Source: Opitutales bacterium (GTDB lineage: Bacteria; Verrucomicrobiota; Verrucomicrobiia; Opitutales; Seribacteraceae). From it: a stretch of DNA of 64,000 nt. The notes under the pieces were generated by a model that was not told the DNA's origin, made no database searches, and was given only the letters and a program-made list of their open reading frames with translations. The position numbers were made by a program, and so were the translations under genes. The stretch is taken from contig JAOFOL010000004.1 in NCBI GenBank assembly GCA_028042835.1, positions 16,761 to 80,760 of the forward strand, in the 5' to 3' direction. Below are positions 1 to 9,304 of the stretch, piece by piece; the stretch's first letter is position 1, and each line of letters opens with the position of its first letter.

Positions 1-1
1 T

Positions 2-1462
2 TGGGTTGTTACATTCTTTCATGTGGTTTCATTTTTAACCTTTGGGGCAGATCTTCCCAATATTCTATTAATTGTCTCGGAGGATAATGGTCCCGAGTTA
101 GGATGCTATGGAGATCCTTATGCCAGGACTCCCGTTCTTGATAGATTGGCAAAGTACGGCGTTCGTTTTAATCAGGCCTTTACCCCATATTCAGTCTGCA
201 GTCCTTCCCGTGCATCTTTTTTAACAGGGCTTCACCCGGTGGTGAATGGGCAACTGGGACTGGCCACCCATAAATTTGCTTTATTTGAGGAATGGCCCAA
301 CATTTTCAGCCTCTTTCAAAAAGCTGGTTATCATACGGGCCTGATTGGTAAATTACATGTGAACCCGGAGAAGTATTTTTCAAAGCACATCGATTATAGA
401 GCGATAAGTAGTGCCAATTTTGATCGAAAATCCATGAGTGCATATGCCGAAAATGCGGAAACTTTTTTTTCAAAAAGTAAAAAACCATTCTTTCTTTCGA
501 TCAATTATCCCGATGCCCATTTTCCCCTTATTCCAAAAATTAAAGAATATCCCAAAAAGCAAGACATGCTCACGGGAAGAGATGTAAAGCCTTTGCCATG
601 GATTGGCTGTGATACCCCAAGATTACGAGAGGCCACCGCAAATTACTATAATTGTATGAATCGCTTGGATTCCTTGATCGGGGATCTCCTCGGGGAATTA
701 CAAAAGGCAGGCAAAACGGAAAATACCCTGATTATTTATATTGGAGATCATGGTGCCCAATTCTCGCGCGGCAAAACGAGTGTGTATGATGCCGGGACCA
801 GCATTCCATTCATTATAAATTGGCCGAATCAAATAAGTGAGGGATTAGTCCGGGAAGAACTTGTATGCGTCACAGATATTCTGCCCACATGTCTTTTGGC
901 TGCAGGAGTGACTGCTCCTGCGCATCTATCCGGTCGTGCTCTTCAACCCCTTTTGCGGGATAGGCGGGTATCCAACTGGAGAACATTCCTTCCTTTTATA
1001 ACTACTGGTGCGGCTCCTTCAATTGCCTGTCTTCAATTCGCTTACCGGACCGAGAAGTTCAAACTTATCATTTCACCACCCAATCAGGGAGAAAACCTCA
1101 GTGCAGTCGCCTATCTTACTGATTTGAATTCCTTTTACATTGCCGGGTGCAAACAACACGAGATTGATGCCTCTGTTCCATCGATTCAGGAGGTTTATAA
1201 AATTTACAAAAACCCTCCGGGGTATGAACTTTACGATCTTGAACAAGATCCTAATGAATTTCTCAACTTGGCGGAAGACCCAGAATACAAAACAATCCGT
1301 TCTCACCTAATAAAAGAATTTCAAAAATGGCAGAAAAGCGTGGATGATCCATTTTTTTATGATTCGAATGTCAGGTTCTGGATCAATGAACAGCAAAAAG
1401 CCAGGGGCACTAACTACAAAGGGGTGAAGAACTTCCGGTGGGGATACCTGAATGAGTTCTGA
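2..1462 (+). CDS. Sulfatase, N-sulfoglucosamine sulfohydrolase-like (5' end outside window)
   Basis: This is an S1-family sulfatase, predicted to hydrolyse a sulfate ester or N-sulfate in the periplasm or outside the cell. The first usable start in the window is GTG at 23, but the frame is open to the left edge and the codons before it read as a hydrophobic segment (WVVTFFHVVSFLTFGA). The real start and signal peptide are therefore probably upstream. Counted from GTG 23, the formylglycine motif CSPSR is at residues 59-63, the N-terminal metal-binding Asp is in IVSEDNG, and GDHGAQ is the later metal-site motif. The text around IGKLHV and the EDNG variant resemble human SGSH more than arylsulfatase A. 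No sulfatase-maturing enzyme is in the window. The family is sure; the substrate is inferred. Confidence 0.9.
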   Translation, partial: WVVTFFHVVSFLTFGADLPNILLIVSEDNGPELGCYGDPYARTPVLDRLAKYGVRFNQAFTPYSVCSPSRASFLTGLHPVVNGQLGLATHKFALFEEWPNIFSLFQKAGYHTGLIGKLHVNPEKYFSKHIDYRAISSANFDRKSMSAYAENAETFFSKSKKPFFLSINYPDAHFPLIPKIKEYPKKQDMLTGRDVKPLPWIGCDTPRLREATANYYNCMNRLDSLIGDLLGELQKAGKTENTLIIYIGDHGAQFSRGKTSVYDAGTSIPFIINWPNQISEGLVREELVCVTDILPTCLLAAGVTAPAHLSGRALQPLLRDRRVSNWRTFLPFITTGAAPSIACLQFAYRTEKFKLIISPPNQGENLSAVAYLTDLNSFYIAGCKQHEIDASVPSIQEVYKIYKNPPGYELYDLEQDPNEFLNLAEDPEYKTIRSHLIKEFQKWQKSVDDPFFYDSNVRFWINEQQKARGTNYKGVKNFRWGYLNEF

Positions 1463-1714
1463 TAACAAATTAACCTCTTGGTTTCGACCTTGTTCGAAAT
1501 TAGCCTGCTTCACTGGATAGAAATTTTACAGGACATGATTTATATTTAATAGTCCTTAAGTGAAATTCATGACTTTTATGAATTAATTTATTTGAAAAAA
1601 CTTTTTTCGACCCTCCCTTTAAAAATTTTTACCATTTCCTGACTTTTTTGCAGATAAATTGGGTTTGGCACAGGGTAAGCATAATATTACGCAACAATTA
1701 AACAGGAGGGGGAA

Positions 1715-1840
1715 ATGCCAGATTTCAAATCATTCGATTCCACAAAGAACATGAGCTTTATGCAAAAGCTTTTGGCTCTCGCCACAGGGGTGAGCTTGGC
1801 GGTGCTATCAGTCTTATTCTTGGGAATTATTAGTCTTTAA
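1715..1840 (+). CDS. Small single-pass membrane peptide, 41 aa
   Basis: ATG at 1715 follows a very strong Shine-Dalgarno (AGGAGGGGG, 1704-1712) in an otherwise empty 470-base gap. The 41-residue product has a polar N terminus (MPDFKSFDSTKNMSF) and then one hydrophobic helix of about 22 residues that runs to the C terminus. I do not recognise the family. The ribosome binding site and the codon-clean TM segment argue for a real small protein, for example a membrane regulator or toxin-like peptide, but no partner gene is apparent. The 250 bases before it hold no gene that I can see. Confidence 0.5.
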   Translation: MPDFKSFDSTKNMSFMQKLLALATGVSLAVLSVLFLGIISL

Positions 1841-1938
1841 GTACTCAGCGTCGCAATTATTCGACGGGTCGACGACCATTTCAATATCTTTTGATCTGTT
1901 GACATAGGTTCCATTTCCACTTTTCATCTTCCCAAGAA

Positions 1939-2400
1939 GTGGATTGTTTTTTGGTCACTCTTTTTCCGTTATCACTTATCGGATCATCCATTATTCCTTA
2001 CAGCGGAAAAACTTCGAAGAATGGAGTTAACTTCCACGGAGAAGCTTCATTCAAATTTGCCATCCAGGGAACGAACGCCCTGTCTCCGAAAATCTTTGCC
2101 TCCGACCAAACTCTTTATCTGTATGTCCGGGTTGACCTAGTTGATAAAAAAGGATGGCGGGAAATATCCCCGGATCAACCGATCCATTCCACACCCCATT
2201 CTCTGGTTTCTGATTATGCGAAAATTGCCGGAGCGGTTACTCCCGGTTCCATCTCTTCCAAAATGCTTTAGGATAAGGTAAAGACGGAGATCAACAAACC
2301 CATTGCTCAGGGTGCGATCACGACCGCCCTGTTGAATGATCAGATTCTTAAATATTTGAAGCCCGAAATTACCCACAACCCACAGGCACCAGGTTTGATC
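1939..2400 (+). pseudogene. Decayed relative of the kelch/Ig/LamG surface protein
   Basis: The reading frame encodes pieces clearly homologous to the large protein at 16023-18722. Matching pairs are ASFKFAIQGTN with GLFKFALVNAD, REISPDQPIHSTPHSLVSDYA with QQLSPDRPFASVPYAFNSES, AGAVTPGSISSKML with AGAVTSSMLAS, and DQILKYLKPEITHNPQA with DSILKYLKPEITSQPQA. A TAG at 2269-2271 interrupts the frame, which continues in the same phase afterwards. The whole kelch section that separates these blocks in the intact gene is missing, and the Ig and LamG parts are absent. I read this as a remnant left by internal deletion and a nonsense mutation. It ends next to REP-like sequence. Confidence 0.75.
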
Positions 2401-2449
2401 TTTGGCGGGCAGACCGTTACCCCGCGTCTGCGTCCCCCGAGCCACGATG

Positions 2450-2491
2450 AATTGCCGCGTCCCTCGCTCCGCTCCCTCCTCGCAATGACAA
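2450..2491 (-). repeat. REP-like palindromic repeat, copy 1
   Basis: On the minus strand the copy opens with TTGTCATTGCGAGG and ends in GACGCGGCAATT, the general form of dispersed bacterial REP-type repeats (GTCATTGCGAGG...GCGGCAAT). It directly follows the decayed kelch-type gene. A related core occurs in the other orientation at 2541 and at 36920. Confidence 0.55.
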
Positions 2492-2540
2492 AATGAGAAC
2501 TCCAACCTCTTTATTCCCTTCTTGGTAAAACCACCACACC

Positions 2541-2556
2541 TTGTCATCGCGATGAC
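2541..2556 (+). repeat. REP-like core, short copy
   Basis: TTGTCATCGCGATGAC contains the perfect 14-base palindrome GTCATCGCGATGAC (2543-2556). Its first 12 bases equal those of the repeat at 36920, so I treat it as a remnant of the same family and not as a regulator site. Confidence 0.4.
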
Positions 2557-2674
2557 TAAATAAGTAGCATCCTTTGACTCCTCCAGTAAGAGAATCGCAT
2601 CCCTTTCAAATAAAAAGAGAAAGCAAGTCTTGTAAGAAGGGCAAAGGGTCGATAGTTTCGCAAATTTTTATTTC

Positions 2675-4501
2675 ATGAATTCTCTTACCCCCGACCGCAT
2701 TCGAAACTTAGCCATCATCGCACATGTTGATCATGGCAAGACCACCCTAGTTGATCAGTTGCTTCGGCACTCTGGTTCCTTTCGCGAAAATCAAGCTCTG
2801 GATGAACGGGCCATGGATTCCATGGCTCAGGAAAGGGAGCGTGGAATTACCATTAAGGCAAAGAATACATCTGTTCGCTGGGGAGAGTATCTGATTAATA
2901 TTGTGGATACTCCTGGCCATGCTGATTTCGGCGGTGAGGTTGAACGAGTAATGAAGATGGTAGACGGAGTTATGCTTGTCGTTGATGCTTATGAAGGACC
3001 ACAGGCACAGACCCGATTTGTGCTTCAGAAGGCTTTGGCTGCCGGTTTAAATCCAGTGGTATTTGTAAACAAAATCGATCGGCCTAATGCCAGACCTGCA
3101 GAAATGCAGGACTCTGTTTTGGAACTATTTTTAGAATTGGAAGCCAAAGAAGATCAATTTGATGCACCATTTTTGTACGGTAGTGCTAAGGAGGGCTTCG
3201 CAAAAGCTAATCTTGAAGATGAGAGTTCTGATATGGAGCCTTTATTTGAGGCTATTGTAAAATCTGTACCACCACCCACGATCGAGGATTCAGATGATTT
3301 TCGCATGCTTGTATCAAATGTTGATTGGTCTGATTATGTGGGCCGAATTGGGATTGGGAAAGTTCTCTCTGGATGTGTTAGGGTAGGGGATCCTATTTGG
3401 AGATTACGAAAGGACATAAAACCTGTAAGGGGAAAAGTATCAAAGGTTTTTGAATACTCAGCATTGGCTACTCAAGATGCGACCGAGGGAATTGCAGGAA
3501 ATATCGTCGGTATTGCCGGACTGGAAGAGTTGGATATTGGGGAAACCCTGGCCAGTTCGGAAGAGGCGGAAACTTTACCTTTTGTTGAAATCGACCCACC
3601 TACAGTTTCGATGACCTTTTCCGTGAATGATGGTCCCATGGCCGGAAGAGAGGGAGATCGTGTTACCTCCCGCGAAATTCGTGAAAGACTGGTACGAGAG
3701 GCTCGAACAAATATTTCCATTAAATTTGAGGACACCGGAGAATCTACCGAGTTTAAGGTAAACGCACGGGGTGCGATGCAGGTTGCAGTTGTGGTTGAAG
3801 AAATGAGACGTGAAGGCTTTGAAGTTCTCGTCAGTCGCCCAACTGTAATTAAGCAAGAAATTGATGGTCGTTCACACGAACCATTTGAAACTGTTTATTT
3901 AGAAGTACCGGATGAAGCGGTCGGTGGATGTATGCAATCAATGGCTAATCGTAAGGGAATCGTTGAATCCATTTCAGCAAACCGAGGAAGAACTCAATTA
4001 GAGGCGACCATTCCAACCCGAGGGCTGATTGGGTTTGAATTTGAATTATTGAACCTTACGAGTGGTGAAGGAATCATGTCTCACCTTTTCAAGGAGTATC
4101 GTCCTGATTCAGGCGATATCCGTACGCGGCGGACTGGAACCTTGGTATCGATGGAAAAAGGGGAGTCGATGACCTATGCCCTCCGTAACATTGAGACCCG
4201 GGGCAAACTTTTTGTGGGACCGGGCGAAGAAGTTTATGAAGGTATGATCGTTGGAGAGAACCCAAGAACAGAAGATTTGCCTGTTAATCCAACTAAGGCC
4301 AAGCATGTAACCAACCACCGAGCGGCAGGTAGTGATAAGACCGATGCCTTAACTCCAGCCATTAAGTTTTCCTTGGAACGTGCGATTGAATACATTGCTC
4401 CCGATGAACTCGTTGAGGTGACACCAAAAGGAATCCGTTTGCGAAAGAGAATTTTAGATTTTAACGAACGTAAAAGAGAATCCAAGCGGGTTACTTCATA
4501 A
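2675..4501 (+). CDS. typA: GTPase TypA/BipA
   Basis: This is a translational GTPase of the EF-G superfamily that binds the ribosome and helps 50S assembly and growth under stress. The 608-residue length is normal for the family. G-domain motifs are in order near the N terminus: AHVDHGKTT (P-loop), RGITIKAKN (switch I), DTPGHADF (G3) and NKIDRP (G4). The C-terminal TypA-specific part includes a typical [13 protein letters not shown] segment. The start at 2675 gives the standard [18 protein letters not shown] terminus. A small lipoprotein gene follows on the same strand after about 50 bases. Nothing unusual was seen. Confidence 0.97.
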   Translation: MNSLTPDRIRNLAIIAHVDHGKTTLVDQLLRHSGSFRENQALDERAMDSMAQERERGITIKAKNTSVRWGEYLINIVDTPGHADFGGEVERVMKMVDGVMLVVDAYEGPQAQTRFVLQKALAAGLNPVVFVNKIDRPNARPAEMQDSVLELFLELEAKEDQFDAPFLYGSAKEGFAKANLEDESSDMEPLFEAIVKSVPPPTIEDSDDFRMLVSNVDWSDYVGRIGIGKVLSGCVRVGDPIWRLRKDIKPVRGKVSKVFEYSALATQDATEGIAGNIVGIAGLEELDIGETLASSEEAETLPFVEIDPPTVSMTFSVNDGPMAGREGDRVTSREIRERLVREARTNISIKFEDTGESTEFKVNARGAMQVAVVVEEMRREGFEVLVSRPTVIKQEIDGRSHEPFETVYLEVPDEAVGGCMQSMANRKGIVESISANRGRTQLEATIPTRGLIGFEFELLNLTSGEGIMSHLFKEYRPDSGDIRTRRTGTLVSMEKGESMTYALRNIETRGKLFVGPGEEVYEGMIVGENPRTEDLPVNPTKAKHVTNHRAAGSDKTDALTPAIKFSLERAIEYIAPDELVEVTPKGIRLRKRILDFNERKRESKRVTS

Positions 4502-4551
4502 GCGAGATTGCCTGCTTGCGTGCCATCTATTCGAAGAATAGATATCAAATA

Positions 4552-4977
4552 ATGAAACCATGGTTTAACTTCTTATTGTTGACGATTCTTGTACTCTCTG
4601 GTTGTGGAGTCGGGGGATTGTATGGACCTGCTTATTACGATGAAACGAATCTAGGTGATGGTTTAAAACGGGTTACCTTTAAAGGTGGAGACCATCCGGC
4701 GACTGGTGACCTTTGCCTTCTTCGTTGTGCTGAAGTTACACGGGAAGAAGGATTTGCATTTTTCGAGGTGGTGGATTCAGAATCAGGCAGTTCTCTTAGG
4801 CATACGGGCGTGGCCTATCCTTTTCATCGCCATTACCATTTGGATGAGCCTTTTGTTGATGATATACCTTTTGTAACCAAGACGATTCGTATGCTTAAAC
4901 AAAAACCTGAGGATGATTTCGCTTACCATGCGATAGAAGTGGAAAGATCCATGCGGAGTAAATATGAAATCGAGTGA
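4552..4977 (+). CDS. Putative lipoprotein, 141 aa
   Basis: The frame is open from TTG 4516, but ATG 4552 gives a classic lipoprotein signal peptide: MKPWFNFLLLTILVLSGCG, with lipobox LSGC. I therefore prefer 4552. The mature part is about 120 residues, mixed alpha/beta and without a domain I recognise. It contains GDLCLLRCAEVTREEGF and an HRHYHLDEP stretch. It lies between typA and hflKC on the same strand. Function unknown; an envelope location is the only supported statement. Confidence 0.75.
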   Translation: MKPWFNFLLLTILVLSGCGVGGLYGPAYYDETNLGDGLKRVTFKGGDHPATGDLCLLRCAEVTREEGFAFFEVVDSESGSSLRHTGVAYPFHRHYHLDEPFVDDIPFVTKTIRMLKQKPEDDFAYHAIEVERSMRSKYEIE

Positions 4978-5026
4978 AGTCGCTACTTGTTGACCTTCCC
5001 TGCGGTTTCGGATTTAATGAATTTGT

Positions 5027-6007
5027 ATGAGTCAACAGATTGAAGTTAATATACCCGACCTTTTTAGAAAAGGATTTATCCTTTGGATATTAGTCGGGAT
5101 CATCGCGGTGGTTGGTTTCATAACCTCCATGTACACCGTTCAAGCTGAATCTGAGGGTGTCGTCCTCAGATTTGGGAAATATTTAAAGACGGTCGACCCA
5201 GGTTTGCAGTTCAAGTTACCCTTTGGGATCGACGATGTGTATGTTTTACCAGTAAGACGCCAGCTCAAACAAGAGTACGGCTACGGGACACCGGGTGGAT
5301 CTAATGATAATCAATTCTCTGAGAGTCGCACTCGAAATCGCGAGAAAAGTATGGTAACAGGAGATCTGAACGCTGCTGAGGTTGAATGGGTCGTGCAGTT
5401 TCGCATTGTCGATGCCAGAAACTATCTTTTCAAGGTAATGGACCCGCAAGGGACTCTCCGATATGTTTCCGAATCAGTTATGCGCACGGTGGTCGGGGAT
5501 CGAACAGTTGACGAAGTCATAACCATTGGAAGACAAGAAATTGAAGAGGAAGCTAGAGATCGTTTAGATGCCTTGGTCAAGAAATATGAACTTGGTATCG
5601 GAATCGACCAAATTCAGTTGCAGAATGTTAATCCACCACCACCAGTTCAGGCATCCTTTAACGAAGTAAACCAGGCTCAGCAGGAACGTGAACGGATGAT
5701 CAATGAGGCTAATGGTGAATATAATCAGGAAGTTCCTCGTTCCGGAGGTGTTGCAGACCAAAAAATTCGGGCAGCAGAAGGCTATGCTCTTAAGCGGGTA
5801 AATGAGGCACTTGGTGATGTGGCCCGATTCAATTCGATGTTTGGTGAGTACAAAAAAGCTCCTGAAGTCACCAAAACCCGACTTTATTGGGAATCGATGA
5901 AGGAAGTTGTTCCGAAAATGGGAAAAAAGATAATTTTGGATGAGGATGCCAGTCAAGTCCTTCCATTTCTTCAATTAAACCAAGACGGAAGTGGAGGTGT
6001 TCGATGA
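5027..6007 (+). CDS. hflK: HflK, membrane protease modulator
   Basis: This is a SPFH/stomatin-family protein that, with HflC, forms a cage around FtsH in the inner membrane and modulates proteolysis. The protein has an N-terminal transmembrane helix (about residues 18-38). The SPFH domain follows and begins with the typical GVVLRFGKYLKTVDPGLQFKLP, then come a charged helical region and the QVLPFLQL-type end. It lacks the long Gly-rich cytoplasmic N terminus of the E. coli protein, as many HflK homologues do. Its stop overlaps the hflC start (ATGA at 6004), which supports translational coupling in an hflKC operon. Confidence 0.93.
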   Translation: MSQQIEVNIPDLFRKGFILWILVGIIAVVGFITSMYTVQAESEGVVLRFGKYLKTVDPGLQFKLPFGIDDVYVLPVRRQLKQEYGYGTPGGSNDNQFSESRTRNREKSMVTGDLNAAEVEWVVQFRIVDARNYLFKVMDPQGTLRYVSESVMRTVVGDRTVDEVITIGRQEIEEEARDRLDALVKKYELGIGIDQIQLQNVNPPPPVQASFNEVNQAQQERERMINEANGEYNQEVPRSGGVADQKIRAAEGYALKRVNEALGDVARFNSMFGEYKKAPEVTKTRLYWESMKEVVPKMGKKIILDEDASQVLPFLQLNQDGSGGVR

Positions 6008-7020
6008 AGGCTTTACTTACTGTCATTCCAATCATTGTAATTTTAGCATCCTTCGGGATCTACATTTCTACCTATGTGGTGGAAGAGACCGATCAAGTTA
6101 TTATCACTCAATTTGGCGAGCCTGTGGGTGAGCCAGTAACCGAAGCGGGGTTGCACTTCAAGATACCTTTTATTCAGGAGATCAACCGTATTGAAAAGAG
6201 ATTTCTTCCTTGGAACGGTCCCTCCAATGAGATGTCAACAAAAGATAAGACTTACTTGGTTATAGATACCTTTGCTCGCTGGCGTATCAGTGATGCAATG
6301 CTTTACTTTGAGAGTTTACGAGATGAAAGGAGTGCTTTGTCGCGTCTGGATGATATTCTTGGTAGTGCTACGAGAAATGCGGTTGCGAAGCATGAATTGA
6401 TTGAAATCGTTAGAACTAATAAGGATCGTATTGCTCAAACCGATGAAGCTCTAGTTCAAGGCATTGGGAAAGTTGGAACTTTGTATTCCATCAAGATCGG
6501 TCGAGAAAAAGTTGAACAGGAAATATTCGAAAATGCCGCCAGCAAATTATCAGGTTTTGGCATTGAACTTCTGGACATACGATTCAAGCGCATAAATTAC
6601 AACGAAACCGTCCGCCGGAGAATCTACGAGCGTATGGTAAGTGAGCGTCAGCAAATTGCGGCCCGTTTCCGATCCGAGGGTGCTGGAGAAGCGGCAAAGA
6701 TCATCGGTATGAAGGAGCGTGACTTACAGGAGATTGAGTCAGAATCTTACAAGACGGTTCAGGAAATCTATGGAGAAGCGGATGCAAAGGCATCTGCAAT
6801 CTACGCTGAAGCGTACGATCAAGGCCCGGAAACCTCTGAGTTCTATGGTTTTCTCAAAACCCTGGAAAGCTACAAACAAATTCTAAGCAAGGATACATCT
6901 TTGATCTTATCGACCGATTCTCCATTATTTCGGTTATTTAAATCGTTTACTGCCCAGCCGGTTTCATCTTCGGACTCCAGTAAGAGAAAAGCGGAGACAC
7001 CTGCTTCGGTTGCTGAATAA
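6004..7020 (+). CDS. hflC: HflC, membrane protease modulator
   Basis: This is the partner of HflK in the FtsH-associated SPFH complex. One N-terminal membrane helix (residues 3-22) is followed by the SPFH domain (TDQVIITQFGEPVGEPVTEAGLHFKIPF) and the conserved RRIYERMVSERQQIAARFRSEG helix. The tail after the family core (GFLKTLESYKQIL) is about 50 residues and Ser-rich. The ATG overlaps the hflK stop by four bases. Confidence 0.94.
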   Translation: MKALLTVIPIIVILASFGIYISTYVVEETDQVIITQFGEPVGEPVTEAGLHFKIPFIQEINRIEKRFLPWNGPSNEMSTKDKTYLVIDTFARWRISDAMLYFESLRDERSALSRLDDILGSATRNAVAKHELIEIVRTNKDRIAQTDEALVQGIGKVGTLYSIKIGREKVEQEIFENAASKLSGFGIELLDIRFKRINYNETVRRRIYERMVSERQQIAARFRSEGAGEAAKIIGMKERDLQEIESESYKTVQEIYGEADAKASAIYAEAYDQGPETSEFYGFLKTLESYKQILSKDTSLILSTDSPLFRLFKSFTAQPVSSSDSSKRKAETPASVAE

Positions 7021-7029
7021 GTTAAATAC

Positions 7030-7482
7030 TTAGCCTGCTGATTGCTTGGCAAATAAGTGGTCGGTTAGGGTGGGTAGCCATGGTACGACTTGATAATTAG
7101 AAAATTCTTTTGGCGATATCCATCTGCACTCATCGTGTTCCCAGTCTAGAGTGATTTTTTTGGTATTGGTTTCGACTAGAAACCAGTGAGTTTCGAAAAT
7201 TACATCGTTTGCTTCTGGATAGAAAGGACCCGCGTAAGTTGTTTTGGTCATGACCCTTTCTGGGAGTTGAGTTTCTTCAAATACTTCCCGGTATGCAGTC
7301 TGCTGCGGATCTTCTCCTGGTTCAAGATATCCGGAAATACAAGACCAATAGCCTTGGAAACTGCCCACATGTTTCGACCTCTTTAAAATGAGGATTTCCT
7401 TTCCATGCTTGAGAAGGCAACTGATTACAGGTCTAATTTTCTTACTTGATAATCTAGGGGGGGATGATGGGGGCAGGCTCAT
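7030..7482 (-). CDS. NUDIX hydrolase, 150 aa
   Basis: This enzyme is expected to cleave a nucleoside-diphosphate-linked substrate. The Nudix box is complete at residues 51-73: G51, E57, then REVFEET with R65, E66, E69 and E70; only the late Gly is replaced by Gln. The substrate cannot be told from the sequence. The gene is convergent with hflC, ten bases away. A run of seven G on the plus strand lies in its N-terminal coding part (around 7455). Confidence 0.88.
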   Translation of the reverse strand: MSLPPSSPPRLSSKKIRPVISCLLKHGKEILILKRSKHVGSFQGYWSCISGYLEPGEDPQQTAYREVFEETQLPERVMTKTTYAGPFYPEANDVIFETHWFLVETNTKKITLDWEHDECRWISPKEFSNYQVVPWLPTLTDHLFAKQSAG

Positions 7483-7772
7483 GAATTAATTATAGTGCCT
7501 TAGGAAAGTGGGAGACAAACCAAAGCGTATTGGGCCAATGGTTTTTTTCGTGACGATGGAATTTCCTTTTGGGTGCAAAGTAGTAGTCTTCATCTTAAAC
7601 CAATTCCCCCCCCCCTCGTTTCTAGTCGTATCGATCAAGTATCGCTAGTTATTTGGATTAAACTGACGGGCAACCTCGGAGGGGAAAAAGTCTTCCCGAG
7701 ACCCCCACTTGCGGGTTAATTCCATAAACTGGGTACGGATGATTTCATTCTTCGTTTGCAAATTGATTTCTT
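7483..7772. other. Gene-poor gap before the MscS gene
   Basis: I see no coding sequence or RNA here. The gap holds a run of ten C at 7606-7615 and an imperfect hairpin (GGGAA/TTCCC, 7681-7698). It probably contains the divergent promoters of the NUDIX and MscS genes, which I cannot place. Confidence 0.4.
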
Positions 7773-8948
7773 TTGTTCGATCGGTGTTGTATAGTAGGAG
7801 TTAAAATAATTCTAACAAATTTGGATGTGAATACTTTGGCACTTGTAAATCAATTACCGGACTGGATGAACCATCAAGTCGTTGCAGGAAATAGTTGGGG
7901 GCAAATCTTACTCTTTTTTGTCTGCGTTTTCGTGGTCTGGGTGATTGCCCGGATCATAAAAGCCTGGACCCATAAACTTTCCGATTCATCGAGAGAGAGT
8001 TCCACCCGGAAAGTCTTCCTGAATTCCCTGGGGAAATCTTTGCCACTGCTCGGAGTATGGGCCGGGATCAAAATCGGAGTTTATTTTATTTATCTTGGGG
8101 AGATGGGTGGCTTGGCTGAAACGGTGGTTTTCACCGGGTTGGAAGTATTGCTGGTAGTGGCGGTAGCTTTACTCGTTTATTATTTAGTGGAAGTCCCTAG
8201 TTCTTGGCTTACTCGTCAGACTGAAAAGACGGAAAGTAAATTTGATGATATGCTCGTTCCGATTGTCAGGAAGAGTCTGCGGGTTACGGTGGTTCTGTTT
8301 GCGGTGGTGAGTATTGCCCAGTCGCTAAGTGATAAACCGATAAGTGCCCTGATTGCCGGTCTGGGTCTCGGTGGTTTGGCTTTCGCCTTGGCGGCTCAGG
8401 ATACCATCAAAAATCTTTTTGGTTCCCTGGTCATTTTTTCAGACAAGCCTTTCGGGTTGGGTGACCGTATTAATTATGATGGGCATGATGGCACAATCGA
8501 GGAAGTGGGCTTACGCTCGACCCGACTGCGTCGGTTGGATGGTCATCAGGTCACGATTCCCAATGGGGAGTTAGCCAATAAATCGATTCACAATATTGCC
8601 AAACGGCCCTTCATTCGACGAATTTTTACGATTGGGGTGACCTATGATACTTCTCCCGAAAAAGTAAAGGAAGCGAAGGCAATCCTGGAAGACATTCTCA
8701 AGGATCATGAGGGATTGGATCCGAAAGGTGAACTGCTCCCTCGGGTTTACTTTAGTGATTTTTCTGCCTCATCCCTCGATTTTAAATGTATGTACTGGTA
8801 TCATCCACCTGCATACTGGGATTACATGGACTTCAGCGAACGGGTGAATATGGAAATTCTGCAAAGATTTAATGAAGCGGGGATTGAATTTGCCTTTCCG
8901 ACGCAGACTATTCACTTGGCGAAGGAAGAAAGTTCCTCAAACTCTTAA
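7773..8948 (+). CDS. MscS-family mechanosensitive channel
   Basis: This is an inner-membrane channel of the small-conductance mechanosensitive family, which releases solutes on hypo-osmotic shock. It has four or so hydrophobic helices in the first 200 residues. The pore-helix signature follows (AGLGLGGLAFALAAQDTIKNL), then the beta domain (FSDKPFGLGDRI ... TIPNGELANKSI) and the alpha/beta C-terminal domain. The start is uncertain. TTG 7773 gives the longest frame, the TAGGAG at 7795 precedes no ATG, and TTG 7821 is another candidate. A DUF3147 membrane gene follows after five bases, probably in the same transcript. Confidence 0.9.
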   Translation: MFDRCCIVGVKIILTNLDVNTLALVNQLPDWMNHQVVAGNSWGQILLFFVCVFVVWVIARIIKAWTHKLSDSSRESSTRKVFLNSLGKSLPLLGVWAGIKIGVYFIYLGEMGGLAETVVFTGLEVLLVVAVALLVYYLVEVPSSWLTRQTEKTESKFDDMLVPIVRKSLRVTVVLFAVVSIAQSLSDKPISALIAGLGLGGLAFALAAQDTIKNLFGSLVIFSDKPFGLGDRINYDGHDGTIEEVGLRSTRLRRLDGHQVTIPNGELANKSIHNIAKRPFIRRIFTIGVTYDTSPEKVKEAKAILEDILKDHEGLDPKGELLPRVYFSDFSASSLDFKCMYWYHPPAYWDYMDFSERVNMEILQRFNEAGIEFAFPTQTIHLAKEESSSNS

Positions 8949-8953
8949 ATTAT

Positions 8954-9304
8954 ATGATTTGGTATATCGTCAAACTACTGGTCTCTGCAGGTATTATTGT
9001 CCTGATTTCGGAGCTCTCGAAGAAACTTCCATTGCTTGCCAGCCTGATTGCCTCGTTGCCTCTGGTCTCGGTGCTGGGCATGGTCTGGATGTATGGTGAA
9101 AAAGTGGAAACCGAAAAAATTGCCGCCCATGCAGAGGGAACTTTTTGGTATGTGCTTCCATCCCTGCCGATGTTTTTAGTGATGCCCTGGATGATGAAGA
9201 AAGGAATCTCATTTCCTGCATCTTTAGCAGCTGGGGTTGCCCTAACCGGGGTGCTTTATTTGCTAATGACTAAAGCGTTGGCCAAGTTTGGGATGAATCT
9301 TTAA
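8954..9304 (+). CDS. DUF3147 family membrane protein
   Basis: The 116-residue, very hydrophobic protein has three to four transmembrane helices and the DUF3147 look (KLPLLASLIASLPLVSVLGM near residue 25, then LPMFLVMPWMM). Function unknown. It starts five bases after the MscS gene. Its TAA overlaps the stop of the convergent cupin gene at 9301-9304. Confidence 0.8.
   Translation: MIWYIVKLLVSAGIIVLISELSKKLPLLASLIASLPLVSVLGMVWMYGEKVETEKIAAHAEGTFWYVLPSLPMFLVMPWMMKKGISFPASLAAGVALTGVLYLLMTKALAKFGMNL

Noticed and set aside
2137..2547. 136-codon open frame on the minus strand over the kelch remnant and repeat
   Set aside because: It lies antisense to the remnant and through REP-like sequence, has no start context and no recognisable protein pattern.
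2543..2556. Perfect palindrome GTCATCGCGATGAC upstream of typA as an operator
   Set aside because: The same 12-base core recurs at 36920 and inverted at 2480, so a dispersed repeat is the simpler reading.
7671..7698. Terminator-like hairpin between the NUDIX and MscS genes
   Set aside because: The stem is short and interrupted, no U-run follows, and both genes point away from it.
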